A stretch of 50,783 nt of DNA from an uncultured Ruegeria sp. (GCF_947497005.1 NZ_CANMFF010000024.1:1-50783), one strand, 5' to 3'; counted from the first letter of the stretch, positions 42,638-50,783 are shown. Translations and numbers: made by a program. Notes: generated by a model from the sequence alone, not told the origin.

Positions 42638-44503
42638 ATGACAGAGACCCTTGAGAAAGAAACGTTTTCCTTCCAGACCGAAGTGGGCCAGCTTTTGGAA
42701 ATCGTCGCAGGTTCGCTCTATTCCAACCGCGAGGTGTTTTTGCGAGAGCTTGTCTCCAATGCTTCCGACGCCTGTGACAAGCTGCGCTACGCAGCGCTGA
42801 CCGACGCGTCGCTCGCACCATCCGAGGATTTTGCGATCACGCTCGAGATCGATTCCAAGACCAAGACGTTGTCGATTTCGGACAATGGTATCGGCATGAA
42901 CCACGCTGATCTGCTTGAAACCCTTGGCACTATTGCCAAATCCGGCACCAGTGCTTTCATTGAAGCGCTCAGGGCTGACGACAAAGCCAAGCCAGGCCTG
43001 ATTGGCCAGTTTGGTGTGGGTTTTTATTCAGCATTCATGGTGGCGTCTCGGGTCGATGTCGTGACCCGCAAGGCAGGCGAGAGCGAGGCCTGGCTTTGGT
43101 CTTCTGACGGCAAGGGCGAGTTCTCCATCGAGCCGAACGAGCGCGTGACCAACGGAACTACAGTGACGTTGCACCTCAAGAAAGACGCCAAGGAGTTTGC
43201 CGAAGAGGCCCGTATTCGGCACATCATCAAGACCTACTCCGAGCATATCAACTTCCCGGTCAAACTTGGAGAAGACACGCTCAATTCAGCCGAAGCGCTT
43301 TGGACCCGCCCTGCGAAGGACATCTCGGAGGAGCAATACACCGAGTTCTACCGTCACTGCTCGCACGCCTTTGATGCGCCGTGGAACGTGATGCATAATA
43401 AGGTCGAAGGCACACTCAACCACACCAGCCTGCTTTTTGTGCCCAGCGCCCAGCCGTTCGATCTCTTTGAGCCCGAGCGCAAGAGCCATGTGAAGCTCTA
43501 CGTCAACCGGGTCTTCATTTCGGAGACTACGAAGGATCTGATACCAGCGTATCTGCGCTTTCTGCGCGGGGTTGTAGACAGCCAGGACCTGTCTCTGAAC
43601 GTTTCGCGAGAGATGTTGCAGACCGATCCGCAGCTCGCCAAGATCAAGACATCGATCACGAAGAAGGTATTGAGTGAGCTGAAGAAAAAAGCCACCAAAG
43701 CACCTGATGACTACGCAACATTCTGGGGCAATTTCGGTGCAGTGCTGAAGGAAGGCCTGGTCGAAGATGCCGCGCTCCGCGATCGGATCCTCGAGATTTG
43801 CCGCTTCGCATCCACCGCTGTCGGCGACTTGACAAGCCTTGCCGATTACGTGGCCCGCATGAAAGAGGGACAAGAGGCGATCTTCTACATCGCTGGCGAA
43901 GATCCGGCCAAACTGGCCCAGTCTCCAAATCTGGAGGGCTTCAAAGCCAAAGGGGTCGAGGTGCTGCTCCTGTCCGACCATGTGGATGAGTTCTGGTTGC
44001 AGCACATCACGGAATTCGACGGCAAGCCATTCAGGTCCATCACCCGCGGGACAGCAGATCTCGACGAGATCAAGACAGATGAAGCCCAACCGGAAGAAGA
44101 CAAGCCCGAAGAAGCTGATCTCTCTGCCCTGATCGCTGCGTTTAAAGCCGAACTGGGCGAAGCGGTCAAAGACGTGCGCCCTTCGAATCGTCTGACCGAC
44201 AGCCCTGTTTGCCTCATAGCCGATGACGGGGACATGGATGTCAATCTGGAGCGCCTGTTAAAACGCCACGGGCAGTTGCAGCACGGCGCCCCGCGCGTTC
44301 TTGAGCTGAACCCCAGCCATGCGATCGTTACAAAACTGGCAGACCGTGCCACGCAAGAGAATGTGAACGATGACGACCTGCTGAAAGACGCCGCCCATCT
44401 ATTGCTGGATCAAGCCCGCATCGTTGAAGGTGAAGCCCCCATCGACTCATCCGCATTCGCACAGCGTATGGGCTCGGTTCTGGCGCGCGCCTTTGCCAAG
44501 TAG
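42638..44503 (+). CDS. htpG: HtpG, bacterial Hsp90 chaperone
   Basis: This 621-aa ATP-dependent chaperone has the GHKL ATPase at the N-terminus (SNASDACDKLRY with the catalytic Glu just before, SDNGIGMNHADL, GQFGVGFYSAF), the middle domain (RVFISETTKDLIPAYLRFLRG and SLNVSREMLQ) and the C-terminal dimer domain. Length is normal for the family. The ATG at 42638 follows an AGGAGTTACGAGCC ribosome site. A weak GTTGAAA (42577-42583) suggests possible heat-shock sigma control. A full-length htpG on an accessory replicon may duplicate a chromosomal copy. The bactofilin module follows, with no obvious shared operon. Confidence 0.95.
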   Translation: MTETLEKETFSFQTEVGQLLEIVAGSLYSNREVFLRELVSNASDACDKLRYAALTDASLAPSEDFAITLEIDSKTKTLSISDNGIGMNHADLLETLGTIAKSGTSAFIEALRADDKAKPGLIGQFGVGFYSAFMVASRVDVVTRKAGESEAWLWSSDGKGEFSIEPNERVTNGTTVTLHLKKDAKEFAEEARIRHIIKTYSEHINFPVKLGEDTLNSAEALWTRPAKDISEEQYTEFYRHCSHAFDAPWNVMHNKVEGTLNHTSLLFVPSAQPFDLFEPERKSHVKLYVNRVFISETTKDLIPAYLRFLRGVVDSQDLSLNVSREMLQTDPQLAKIKTSITKKVLSELKKKATKAPDDYATFWGNFGAVLKEGLVEDAALRDRILEICRFASTAVGDLTSLADYVARMKEGQEAIFYIAGEDPAKLAQSPNLEGFKAKGVEVLLLSDHVDEFWLQHITEFDGKPFRSITRGTADLDEIKTDEAQPEEDKPEEADLSALIAAFKAELGEAVKDVRPSNRLTDSPVCLIADDGDMDVNLERLLKRHGQLQHGAPRVLELNPSHAIVTKLADRATQENVNDDDLLKDAAHLLLDQARIVEGEAPIDSSAFAQRMGSVLARAFAK

Positions 44504-44657
44504 AGAGAGCATCCGGAAATGCAAATACAGCAGTCCTGCAGTATTGCCTTTAGCCAAAGGCGAATCTTCGCCCCGGGACTAGGTCACCTTAGACGCAGGT
44601 GGCCAAATCCCAGCTTCCGTTTTAGGGTCGCCGCTATCTCAGTCAGAGGATCTCAAT

Positions 44658-44975
44658 GTGGCCAGCTCAATAGTAGAAGAAGACCTGACAATCGAAGGCA
44701 ATGTCGTTTCAAGTGCGGGCGGCGTTGAAGTCAAAGGCCGTGTGGTCGGGGACATCAGCGCTGATACAATCACTGTTCAGGTTGGCGGGTCGGTTGACGG
44801 TGCACTGTCGGCAAAAAAGATCGTTATGGAAGGCAAGCATCAAGGTCGTCTGAAATGTGACGATCTGAAGATTGCATCGACTTCACATGTTCAAGCTGAT
44901 GTAGAGGCCAGGACTTTGGCAACCGAAAGCGGTGCGAAGATTGTAGGCAAAGTCAACATTGCGGGCGGGCAGTAG
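44658..44975 (+). CDS. Bactofilin family protein (copy B)
   Basis: A 105-aa bactofilin, paralog of 2211-2528 (MASSIVEEDLTIEGN, VKGRVVGDISADTITVQVGG, ending KVNIAGGQ). It starts at GTG 44658 after a CAGAGGATCTCAAT ribosome site conserved with copy A. The beta-helix is entire. It lies 155 bp after htpG; the leader contains a TAGGGTCGCC block also found before copy A. Together with the two following minus-strand genes it forms module B. Confidence 0.9.
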   Translation: MASSIVEEDLTIEGNVVSSAGGVEVKGRVVGDISADTITVQVGGSVDGALSAKKIVMEGKHQGRLKCDDLKIASTSHVQADVEARTLATESGAKIVGKVNIAGGQ

Positions 44976-45123
44976 GGCACGTCAACGACCAGTATCATAG
45001 TTACTCTTCAGGCAAATGCGATTGCCTGGTTTTGAGTGGAACTTGAAAGGCTCGATGCGTATCGTCAGGGAAGCTGCCCAGCAAACTGCTTCCGTAGAAT
45101 GGCTCGATTGTCCAGGCTATCTG

Positions 45124-46464
45124 TCATTTTCGGTGGTCTGACAGGTCCAGCTCGTCCCACATCCAGCTGAAATCATAATCTGCAACAGGAGAGCCGGTCT
45201 GACGAGCGCTGCGGTTTTCGATTGTCTTTAGCCATTCAATCACTTGTTTCTTGCCTGCGGCGCTGCGACTGGCCTGGCGGGGAGTTTTGTCACCCAAGGC
45301 CGGTATCGGCTGGTCGAGCGTATCACGGTAGTGTTGGTCGAGATGTTCGTGGGCGAGCTGCCGGGCCAGGGCAGGGGGGATGTCCTCTTCAGCAGAGGGT
45401 CCGGTCTCTTGATTGTCCTCTGCCATCATCTGCTCAACGGTCTGGATTGCTGTCAGCGGCGGCTTCACCAGATCACCCAGCAGCTCAAGGATATATGCTT
45501 CGCCACGTCTCGCGCACGCGACTGAATCCACAGACAGCGTCAGCGCCCTGCCTTTCAGGGAAAGAGATCCGAGGACCGCAGCGCCAGAGATTGATTTGTC
45601 CAGGACCAGGCCGGTCGTGCGTCGCATGCCGCCCGCGTTGTCCAAAGCCAGCCATGTCCATTCTTTCTGACCCGAGGCCACGAGTTCAGCGGCCTGCAAC
45701 AGTCGCTCTGAAACTCGGTTTTGTGTCACTCCGCTGGCGAGGGGAAAACGCAGATCATGAAAGACCAGATCGTCACCATCACTGTTGCTGATCTGTGGTG
45801 GTTCCGGATCCAGCAGATTCGGCAAATGTGCAAAAAGCCAGGCATTTGCGAAGAAGGGTGCGGAGCGCCGTAATTGATCCGGCGTCAGTCGCAACTGATC
45901 TGTCTCATTCAGTTTCAGGATGGTCCGAAGCTCATCATCGAGCAACGCAACAGCGTTTGCGTCGAACGGCAGCAGGGCGCCCGAGATTATGTTGTGATCA
46001 CCCTGCCTGACCACCCGAACAACGATGCGATCCCATTGTTGCACCATTTGTGTGGCGCTTTTTTCCCGAACGGTGACGGGGCCGGTGTCTGACAGCAGGT
46101 CCGTCAGCACCATGGATTTGCCTGGTTTGATGGTGCTGACTTCGTAGAGGCTGACGGGAGCGTCCCGCATCCCCGCGATATAAGCTCGGGTCTGGGCACT
46201 CTCCTTTGATCCATGCCGTTCTAGATAAGCATCGGCGGCGTTTTCATTGTTTGGTCCAAATGTTCGGCCCAGAAGATCCTCCAGCCCGCCGCCCCACAGG
46301 ACCATTGGCCAGTCTTCGCCCAGCAGATCAGTCAGGTCTTCGAAGTCGAGATCAAATGTTTCGAGGGTCGGCAGAAAGTGCTCTTCCAGAACGTCCGCAA
46401 GACGCTGGTGCCAGGTCTCGTCGCTGGTAACAAACTTAATGAGCCCCTCAAGATCATGCGCCAT
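45124..46464 (-). CDS. Conserved 446-aa protein of module B, paralog of 2590-3936
   Basis: Function unknown. It aligns end to end with the module A protein: MAHDLEGLIKFVTSDETWHQRL, WPMVLWGGGLEDLLGRTFG, SAPFFANAWLFAHLPNLLDP and the closing PALGDKTPRQASRS-helix. The C-terminal ~90 residues resemble Xre/MbcA/ParS antitoxin-like domains. Both copies are uninterrupted, and many differences are conservative, suggesting that both are maintained under selection. The ATG at 46464 is the aligned start. Convergent with the bactofilin, co-directional with DUF6429. Confidence 0.8.
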   Translation of the reverse strand: MAHDLEGLIKFVTSDETWHQRLADVLEEHFLPTLETFDLDFEDLTDLLGEDWPMVLWGGGLEDLLGRTFGPNNENAADAYLERHGSKESAQTRAYIAGMRDAPVSLYEVSTIKPGKSMVLTDLLSDTGPVTVREKSATQMVQQWDRIVVRVVRQGDHNIISGALLPFDANAVALLDDELRTILKLNETDQLRLTPDQLRRSAPFFANAWLFAHLPNLLDPEPPQISNSDGDDLVFHDLRFPLASGVTQNRVSERLLQAAELVASGQKEWTWLALDNAGGMRRTTGLVLDKSISGAAVLGSLSLKGRALTLSVDSVACARRGEAYILELLGDLVKPPLTAIQTVEQMMAEDNQETGPSAEEDIPPALARQLAHEHLDQHYRDTLDQPIPALGDKTPRQASRSAAGKKQVIEWLKTIENRSARQTGSPVADYDFSWMWDELDLSDHRK

Positions 46465-46584
46465 TGACCTGCACCCTTCTTCATCGTTTGTCGGACGGGG
46501 TTGGCCTATCGCAAATTGCAGCTGTCAGCCAGATGCCAGGCATTTCTCGGCGAAGATTATCTCGGTGGTTACGTGTTGGATTAA

Positions 46585-46821
46585 CTATTGCCTGGGTGTC
46601 CGCGCAAAAAGCTCTGCAAAGAGTGCTTCTGATCGGCGCAGACCCTCGTCTGTCAGCACCACTGACTTTGCCTTACCTATAGGGTCCAGGATCAGCCCTT
46701 TGTGGTGCAACCGGTCGAGCGCGTCCCAGTCAAAACCCTTCCAGGCGCGCCGCTCATCATGCAGCGTCAACCAAAGCAACGCCAGAACCGCGTTGTCCAC
46801 CTTGTCTTCATCTATCGTCAT
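46585..46821 (-). CDS. DUF6429 family small protein (copy B)
   Basis: A 78-aa paralog of 4052-4288 (MTIDEDKVDNAVLALLWLTL, ending RRSEALFAELFARTPRQ). The ATG at 46821 is aligned to copy A; TTG at 46857 is an alternative. 120 bp upstream of the 446-aa gene, the same gap as in module A (115 bp). No known function. Confidence 0.8.
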   Translation of the reverse strand: MTIDEDKVDNAVLALLWLTLHDERRAWKGFDWDALDRLHHKGLILDPIGKAKSVVLTDEGLRRSEALFAELFARTPRQ

Positions 46822-47297
46822 GACCATAGCGGACGCCATCAGGGCAGGGTCCGTCAACCCCGTTTAGGTTAGGCCAGAGTGCTGTCCATTGGCGCTCAAC
46901 CAGACCCCTTACGGCTCAGCCTGCCTGAACGCGTTAAAAAAGATAAAGATCCACTGCTGTGAACGCGGGACCGGACAAGTATCGGTTTCAGATACTCACG
47001 CGCATTGCTGCTAAACTCAATCGCATAGCATCAGGGAAATACCATCAGTCCAACCAATTACGGCGAACTGCTTTCACAATATACGCCGCGGCGTTCCAGA
47101 GACTCATCAAGGTCCGGTTGGCCGCATTGCGCAGCGAAGAGCATTCGCTGGGTAGGAAGTACACCAGGTCACCCACACACAACAAAGCCCGCTGACCAAA
47201 TCAACTCAGACATCGAAAAGGGCTGAGGTTGCCATTGTCAGGCCTCATTTCCATGGTGATCCCGTACCGTAAACGCATGTTTGAAAAGGAGTATTTC
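46822..47297. other. 476-bp stretch between module B and the lipoprotein gene
   Basis: Promoter region of module B and of the lipoprotein gene. A plus-strand frame at 46959-47195 has no recognisable product or ribosome site. No other feature was seen. Confidence 0.4.
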
Positions 47298-47663
47298 ATG
47301 CGCAGGTTTATTACTGCCGTTGCCCTTCTGTCCGTTGTCTCTGCCTGCGCGCAGTCGCCGGATAAGGTTGGCGCAACGTATGTCAGCCCATCAGTCTTCG
47401 ATGGGCGTTCGTGCCAGCAGTTGCACGCCGAGCGCAACCAGATTGCAAGTAACGTAAATAAGTTGACGGCCGATCAGAAGAAATCCGCTACGAATGACGC
47501 CGTTATTACCGGCGTGACGCTGGTTCTGTTCTGGCCTGCCGCATTAGCAATGGCTGCGACCCAAGATCATGCCGACCAATTGGCAGCGGCTAAGGGTAAC
47601 TACGACGCCATTACGCAGGCCATGCAAGCAAAGAACTGTCCGCAGATCGGCGTGACTGGTTAA
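47298..47663 (+). CDS. Small lipoprotein, 121 aa
   Basis: A lipoprotein with the signal MRRFITAVALLSVVSAC; the lipobox VSAC would place the acylated cysteine at residue 17. The mature part is helical with a hydrophobic segment (GVTLVLFWPAALAMAA) flanked by coiled-coil-like stretches, and has two further cysteines. The start at 47298 follows AAAAGGAGTATTTC; the longer frame from 47229 is rejected. Similar small lipoproteins are common in the group; no function known to me. Convergent with groEL. Confidence 0.82.
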   Translation: MRRFITAVALLSVVSACAQSPDKVGATYVSPSVFDGRSCQQLHAERNQIASNVNKLTADQKKSATNDAVITGVTLVLFWPAALAMAATQDHADQLAAAKGNYDAITQAMQAKNCPQIGVTG

Positions 47664-47803
47664 GGTTCCCAAATAGCAACTTGGAAAGGGGCATAAGAAA
47701 TTGTGCTCCCTTTTCGAATGGAGCATTGCGACCATCAATTTAGAAAAGAAAGCTGGCAGGGCGGTCAGTGTTTCAGCGGGTTGGTCGGTGGTTGCAGCGC
47801 CAT

Positions 47804-47832
47804 AAACGAAACGAGGCCGCCCGAAGGCGACC
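47804..47832 (-). terminator. Intrinsic terminator of groESL
   Basis: On the minus strand a 7-bp stem GGTCGCC/GGCGGCC (one G-T pair) closes a TTCG tetraloop and is followed by TCGTTTCGTTT. It lies 30 bp after the groEL stop. Confidence 0.8.
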
Positions 47833-47861
47833 CCGATCCTTAGCACTATGGCTTAAGCAGC

Positions 47862-49514
47862 TTACATCATGCCGCCCATGCCACCCATACCGCCCATGTC
47901 GGGCATGCCGCCACCGGCAGGTGCGCCTTCTTTGGCAGGCTTGTCTGCAACCATTGCTTCGGTGGTGACCAGCAGACCTGCAACCGATGCCGCGTCTTCC
48001 AGAGCAGTACGGACAACTTTGGCCGGGTCGATGACGCCGAACGAGAACATGTCGCCATATTCTTCGGTCTGCGCATTGAAGCCGAATGCTGCGTCGTCGC
48101 TTTCGCGAACTTTGCCAGCAACAACTGCACCGTCTACGCCTGCGTTTTCAGCAATCTGACGCAGGGGCGCTTCGATTGCTTTGCGAACGATGTTGATGCC
48201 TGCGTCCTGATCGGCGTTCGCGCCTTTCAGCGACTCCAGTGCTTTACCGGCCTGAACCAGAGCAACACCGCCGCCAACGACCACGCCTTCCTGAACAGCA
48301 GCGCGGGTTGCGTTCAGAGCATCGTCCACACGGTCCTTACGCTCTTTCACTTCCACTTCGGTCATGCCGCCGACGCGGATAACGGCAACACCGCCTGCCA
48401 GCTTGGCAACGCGCTCTTGCAGCTTCTCACGGTCGTAGTCCGACGAAGTTTCTTCGATCTGGGTGCGGATCTGAGCAGCACGTGCTTCGATCTCGGCCTT
48501 CTCGCCAGCACCGTCGACGATGGTGGTTTCGTCTTTGGTGATTTCGATTTTCTTGGCAGTGCCCAGCATGTCCATGGTCACGGACTCGAGCTTCATGCCC
48601 AGATCTTCGCTGATGACCTGACCACCGGTCAGGATTGCGATGTCCTGCAGCATGGCTTTGCGGCGATCGCCGAAGCCCGGTGCTTTGACAGCAGCAATTT
48701 TCAGACCACCACGCAGTTTGTTGACAACCAGAGTTGCCAGCGCTTCGCCTTCAACATCTTCAGCAATGATCAGCAGAGGCTTTTGCGACTGGATGACCTG
48801 CTCGAGCAGCGGAACCATCGGTTGCAGCGAGGACAGTTTCTTTTCGTGCAGCAGGATCATGCAGTCGTCGAGCTCTGCGATCATCTTGTCTGCGTTGGTG
48901 ACGAAGTAAGGCGACAGGTAGCCACGGTCGAACTGCATGCCTTCGACAACATCGGTCTCGGTTTCCAGACCTTTGTTTTCTTCGACGGTGATAACGCCTT
49001 CATTACCAACCTTCTGCATCGCGTCTGCGATCTGCTGACCGATTTCGGCTTCGCCGTTGGCCGAGATGGTGCCAACCTGCGCAACTTCTGCAGAGTCTTT
49101 GACTTCACGCGAAGCATCTTTGATGCCTTCAACAACCTTGGCAGTTGCCAGGTCGATGCCGCGCTTCAGGTCCATCGGGTTCAGGCCTGCAGCAACCTGC
49201 TTCAGACCTTCTTTGACAATTGCCTGCGCCAGAACAGTTGCAGTGGTGGTGCCGTCACCGGCTTCGTCATTGGTGCGGCTGGCGACTTCTTTCACCATCT
49301 GCGCGCCCATGTTTTCGAACTTGTCTTCCAGTTCGATGTCCTTGGCCACTGTCACACCATCCTTGGTGATGCGCGGTGCGCCGAAGGATTTGTCCAGAAC
49401 CACGTTGCGGCCTTTGGGGCCCAGCGTCACTTTAACGGCATCAGCCAAAATATTGACACCGCGCAACATGCGATTGCGGGCATCGGTCGTAAACTTGACG
49501 TCCTTAGCAGCCAT
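47862..49514 (-). CDS. groEL: GroEL, 60-kDa chaperonin
   Basis: A 550-aa chaperonin subunit that forms a double heptameric ring and folds proteins with GroES and ATP. The ATP-binding segments GPKGRNVVLDKSFGAP and DEAGDGTTTATVLAQAI and the flexible Gly-Gly-Met tail (MPDMGGMGGMGGMM) are complete. Start MAAKDVKF at 49514 after a GGAGCAAGTCAC site. It follows groES by 51 bp in one operon. The upstream CIRCE element implies HrcA repression and heat induction. A second groESL on an accessory replicon would extend chaperonin dose; alphaproteobacteria often carry several groEL copies. Confidence 0.97.
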   Translation of the reverse strand: MAAKDVKFTTDARNRMLRGVNILADAVKVTLGPKGRNVVLDKSFGAPRITKDGVTVAKDIELEDKFENMGAQMVKEVASRTNDEAGDGTTTATVLAQAIVKEGLKQVAAGLNPMDLKRGIDLATAKVVEGIKDASREVKDSAEVAQVGTISANGEAEIGQQIADAMQKVGNEGVITVEENKGLETETDVVEGMQFDRGYLSPYFVTNADKMIAELDDCMILLHEKKLSSLQPMVPLLEQVIQSQKPLLIIAEDVEGEALATLVVNKLRGGLKIAAVKAPGFGDRRKAMLQDIAILTGGQVISEDLGMKLESVTMDMLGTAKKIEITKDETTIVDGAGEKAEIEARAAQIRTQIEETSSDYDREKLQERVAKLAGGVAVIRVGGMTEVEVKERKDRVDDALNATRAAVQEGVVVGGGVALVQAGKALESLKGANADQDAGINIVRKAIEAPLRQIAENAGVDGAVVAGKVRESDDAAFGFNAQTEEYGDMFSFGVIDPAKVVRTALEDAASVAGLLVTTEAMVADKPAKEGAPAGGGMPDMGGMGGMGGMM

Positions 49515-49565
49515 GTGACTTGCTCCTTAGTATGTTGTTTATTGTTACCTGGTGAACCTGAGGCG

Positions 49566-49877
49566 TCAGGCGGCTTTTGCCGCGGCAGAATCCTCGATGA
49601 TCCCCATGATGTCGCTTTCTTTCATGATCAGCAGCTCTTCGCCGTCGATGGTGACTTCGGTGCCCGACCATTTGCCGAACAGGATCTTGTCGCCAGCTTT
49701 TACAGCCATTGCGATCAGTTCGCCGTTGTCCTTGCGTGCGCCTTCGCCGATTGCAACAACTTCGCCTTCGCTGGGCTTTTCTTTTGCGCTGTCCGGAATG
49801 AGCAGGCCGCCAGCGGTTTTTTCTTCGCTCTCAACGCGACGAACCAGCACACGGTCATGTAAAGGTTTGAAGGCCAT
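49566..49877 (-). CDS. groES: GroES, 10-kDa co-chaperonin
   Basis: A 103-aa lid of the GroEL cage. It has FKPLHDRVLVRRVESEEKTAGG with the mobile loop (EEKTAGGLLIPDSAKEKP), then VKAGDKILFGKWSGTEV and the closing strand LLIMKESDIMGI. The start is the ATG at 49877 after a GGAGAATTC site. It is the first gene of the groESL operon, 33 bp from the CIRCE element. Confidence 0.96.
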   Translation of the reverse strand: MAFKPLHDRVLVRRVESEEKTAGGLLIPDSAKEKPSEGEVVAIGEGARKDNGELIAMAVKAGDKILFGKWSGTEVTIDGEELLIMKESDIMGIIEDSAAAKAA

Positions 49878-49909
49878 TCTGAATTCTCCTCATTTGGCGA
49901 TTCATCCTA

Positions 49910-49936
49910 TTAGCGCTCCCTGTTGAAGAGTGCTAA
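49910..49936 (-). promoter_or_regulatory. CIRCE element (HrcA operator) of groESL
   Basis: On the minus strand TTAGCACTC-N9-GAGCGCTAA; the canonical CIRCE is TTAGCACTC-N9-GAGTGCTAA, so there is one mismatch. HrcA binds it and represses groESL until heat shock. The hrcA gene itself is not in this window. Confidence 0.9.
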
Positions 49937-49944
49937 CAAGCGGG

Positions 49945-49973
49945 ATTTTGGAAAGAAACAGCACCGTTTCAAG
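49945..49973 (-). promoter_or_regulatory. Candidate heat-shock sigma (RpoH) promoter of groESL
   Basis: On the minus strand CTTGAAA (49967-49973) with CCAAAAT (49945-49951) 15 bp downstream, resembling the CTTGAAA...CCCCAT-type RpoH consensus. Weak in the second box. It lies just upstream of CIRCE. Confidence 0.5.
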
Positions 49974-50237
49974 AGGTGTAAAGAAAAAAATCTTTACGCA
50001 AAGTCAAAAGAGAATTGTTTCGTTTGTATTCAGAGTATTACCGTTGATGAAGTATCTCGATATTCGGCCCATCTATTTCGAAACAACCTCGTTATCACAT
50101 CAGCGGTCGAGAAGGGTAAAATCTCTTGTCGATCGGTGGGGCTTTTCCCAGGTGTCAAAAAGGTAAAGAATCCTTACCTACGAATTGTTCTCGTAAAGTC
50201 ATTGGACAGGATGGCTGAATTAACCGACAATCGTGTC

Positions 50238-50489
50238 ATGGAGCTGACAGACACCACACCTGTCCACCTTATCCACGTGGACCCGGACGTTAACATGGCG
50301 CGGTTTTATGGAATTGAATTGCAGCCGACACTGTTTGGGGAAGTGTCCGTGTTTCGCACCTGGGGATGTATTGGCACAAACGGGCAAGCCATGATGGTGA
50401 CGTACGAAGATGAAGCCCAGGCTGCTGCGGCGCTCCATAACCTCGAAAAGCAGAAACGCCGTCGAGGTTACGTCCCGGTCGGTGAATGA
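50238..50489 (+). CDS. WGR-domain protein, copy 2
   Basis: An 83-aa paralog of 41782-42087. In the WGR motif the arginine is replaced: SVFRTWGCIGTNGQ has WGC, where copy 1 has WGR, which may affect binding. The start is aligned to copy 1 (MELTDTTPVHLIHVDP); a longer frame from 50211 (MAELTDNRVMELT) has a GGACAGG ribosome site and cannot be excluded. It ends at GYVPVGE with a stop, so it is shorter at the C-terminus. The 92-bp non-coding repeat follows. Confidence 0.8.
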   Translation: MELTDTTPVHLIHVDPDVNMARFYGIELQPTLFGEVSVFRTWGCIGTNGQAMMVTYEDEAQAAAALHNLEKQKRRRGYVPVGE

Positions 50490-50515
50490 CTTCGGGTTGT
50501 ACACTGTTTCCCTGA

Positions 50516-50607
50516 CAAATCCCGAGCCTGTCGTCTCGTGACCGGGCTCGAGGTTCCAGCCGACATATCGGCTTCCACCCAGAACACCCCAGCATGATCT
50601 CCCTGAC
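50516..50607. repeat. 92-bp non-coding repeat after WGR copy 2
   Basis: Matches 42141-42232 at about 86 of 92 positions. The inner hairpins CGAGCC...GGGCTCG and CCGACATATCGG are intact. No convincing shared protein-coding frame. Confidence 0.7.
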
Positions 50608-50612
50608 GCAGT

Positions 50613-50650
50613 AGCCCCTGACCCGTCTCATTCGAGCCGGGGCAGGGGCT
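50613..50650. terminator. Hairpin downstream of WGR copy 2
   Basis: AGCCCCTG (50613-50620) pairs with CAGGGGCT (50643-50650), an 8-bp stem with a 22-base loop partly paired inside. There is a short T-rich tract after it. Could end the WGR transcript. Confidence 0.5.
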
Positions 50651-50783
50651 TTGGGTCATGGCCATGCCGCGGTGATCTGCCCATTCGGGTGATGATCCCT
50701 TTTGCTCTCCCGCAGGATCAAAGATCCTTTGGCTTCTTTTGTTGGTCAGGCGGGATTTGGACAAGCCAAACGCCACCCGATGT

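Larger units (their letters stand above)
49878..50237. other. groESL control region and leader of WGR copy 2
   Basis: This 360-bp divergent gap holds the CIRCE element and a candidate heat-shock promoter for groESL and the upstream region of the WGR gene. The rest (about 49985-50200) has no recognised feature; the last ~30 bp resemble the leader of WGR copy 1. Confidence 0.6.

Noticed and set aside
43286..44089. 267-aa minus-strand frame inside htpG
   Set aside because: A long antisense frame in a GC-rich gene; htpG motifs are continuous on the plus strand.
48417..49862. 481-aa plus-strand frame over groEL and groES
   Set aside because: Antisense to highly conserved chaperonin genes; its Phe/Asp-rich composition is typical of a codon-mirror artefact.
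50468..50776. Right-edge minus-strand frame that might read across a circular junction into position 1
   Set aside because: Joining the ends gives a short hydrophobic reading without an acceptable start before an in-frame stop, so it neither supports a gene nor proves circularity.
9..50783. CRISPR arrays, tRNA or rRNA genes
   Set aside because: No regularly spaced direct repeats of CRISPR type, no tRNA cloverleaf and no rRNA sequence were noticed while reading either strand.

Overview
The window looks like all or most of an accessory replicon from an alphaproteobacterium, most likely a Rhodobacteraceae/Roseobacter-group plasmid. The evidence is a divergent parAB / DnaA-like replication module (27.1-30.6 kb), the family assignments of most genes, and the lack of rRNA, tRNA or core metabolic genes. 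No relaxase, type IV secretion or other transfer genes were seen. The sequence does not show whether its ends join into a circle.

Layout. (1) 0-4.3 kb: an unrecognised 340-aa protein, a small ParB/Srx-fold protein, then module A: bactofilin, a 448-aa protein of unknown function and a DUF6429 protein. (2) 4.37-26.15 kb: a segment bounded by 38-bp Tn3-type inverted repeats (36/38 identical). It holds a Tn3-family transposase and resolvase, followed by about 18 kb of cargo: NhaA antiporter, SLC13-type permease, fatty acid desaturase, Crp/Fnr regulator, a racemase/DUF1611 pair, a secreted seven-repeat Cys protein, two inverted copies of a small-protein cassette, an NTF2-like protein and HflK/HflC. 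The cargo also contains gene wreckage (methyltransferase, SLC13 permease, a reversed scrap of another tnpA, the start of a gene after hflC). It reads as a mobile envelope and ion-stress island. (3) 26.1-30.6 kb: tyrosine recombinase, two parS-like palindromes, parB, parA, an iteron-bearing origin and the DnaA-like initiator. (4) 30.7-37.3 kb: defence and stability genes: an AbiE toxin-antitoxin pair, a Gabija system whose gajA is frameshifted, and a DUF4041/T5orf172 protein. (5) 37.7-42.1 kb: exported sulfatase, Tat-exported deaminase, ankyrin protein, WGR protein. (6) 42.3-50.8 kb: a chaperone block with an htpX remnant, htpG, module B (second bactofilin / 446-aa protein / DUF6429 set), a lipoprotein, groEL-groES under a CIRCE element, and a second WGR protein followed by a 92-bp non-coding repeat also found after the first.

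How it fits together: parAB, AbiE and possibly the recombinase maintain the replicon; Gabija and perhaps the T5orf172 protein would defend it. The cargo points to protein-folding and envelope stress (HtpG, GroESL, HflKC, NhaA, desaturase). Three CTGAC-N4-GTTAG-like sites near the small stress genes are candidate targets of the resident Crp/Fnr regulator. Duplication is the dominant theme: the bactofilin module, the WGR gene with its non-coding tail, and the inverted small-protein cassette each occur twice. All functional assignments are from reading sequence; no database search was run.
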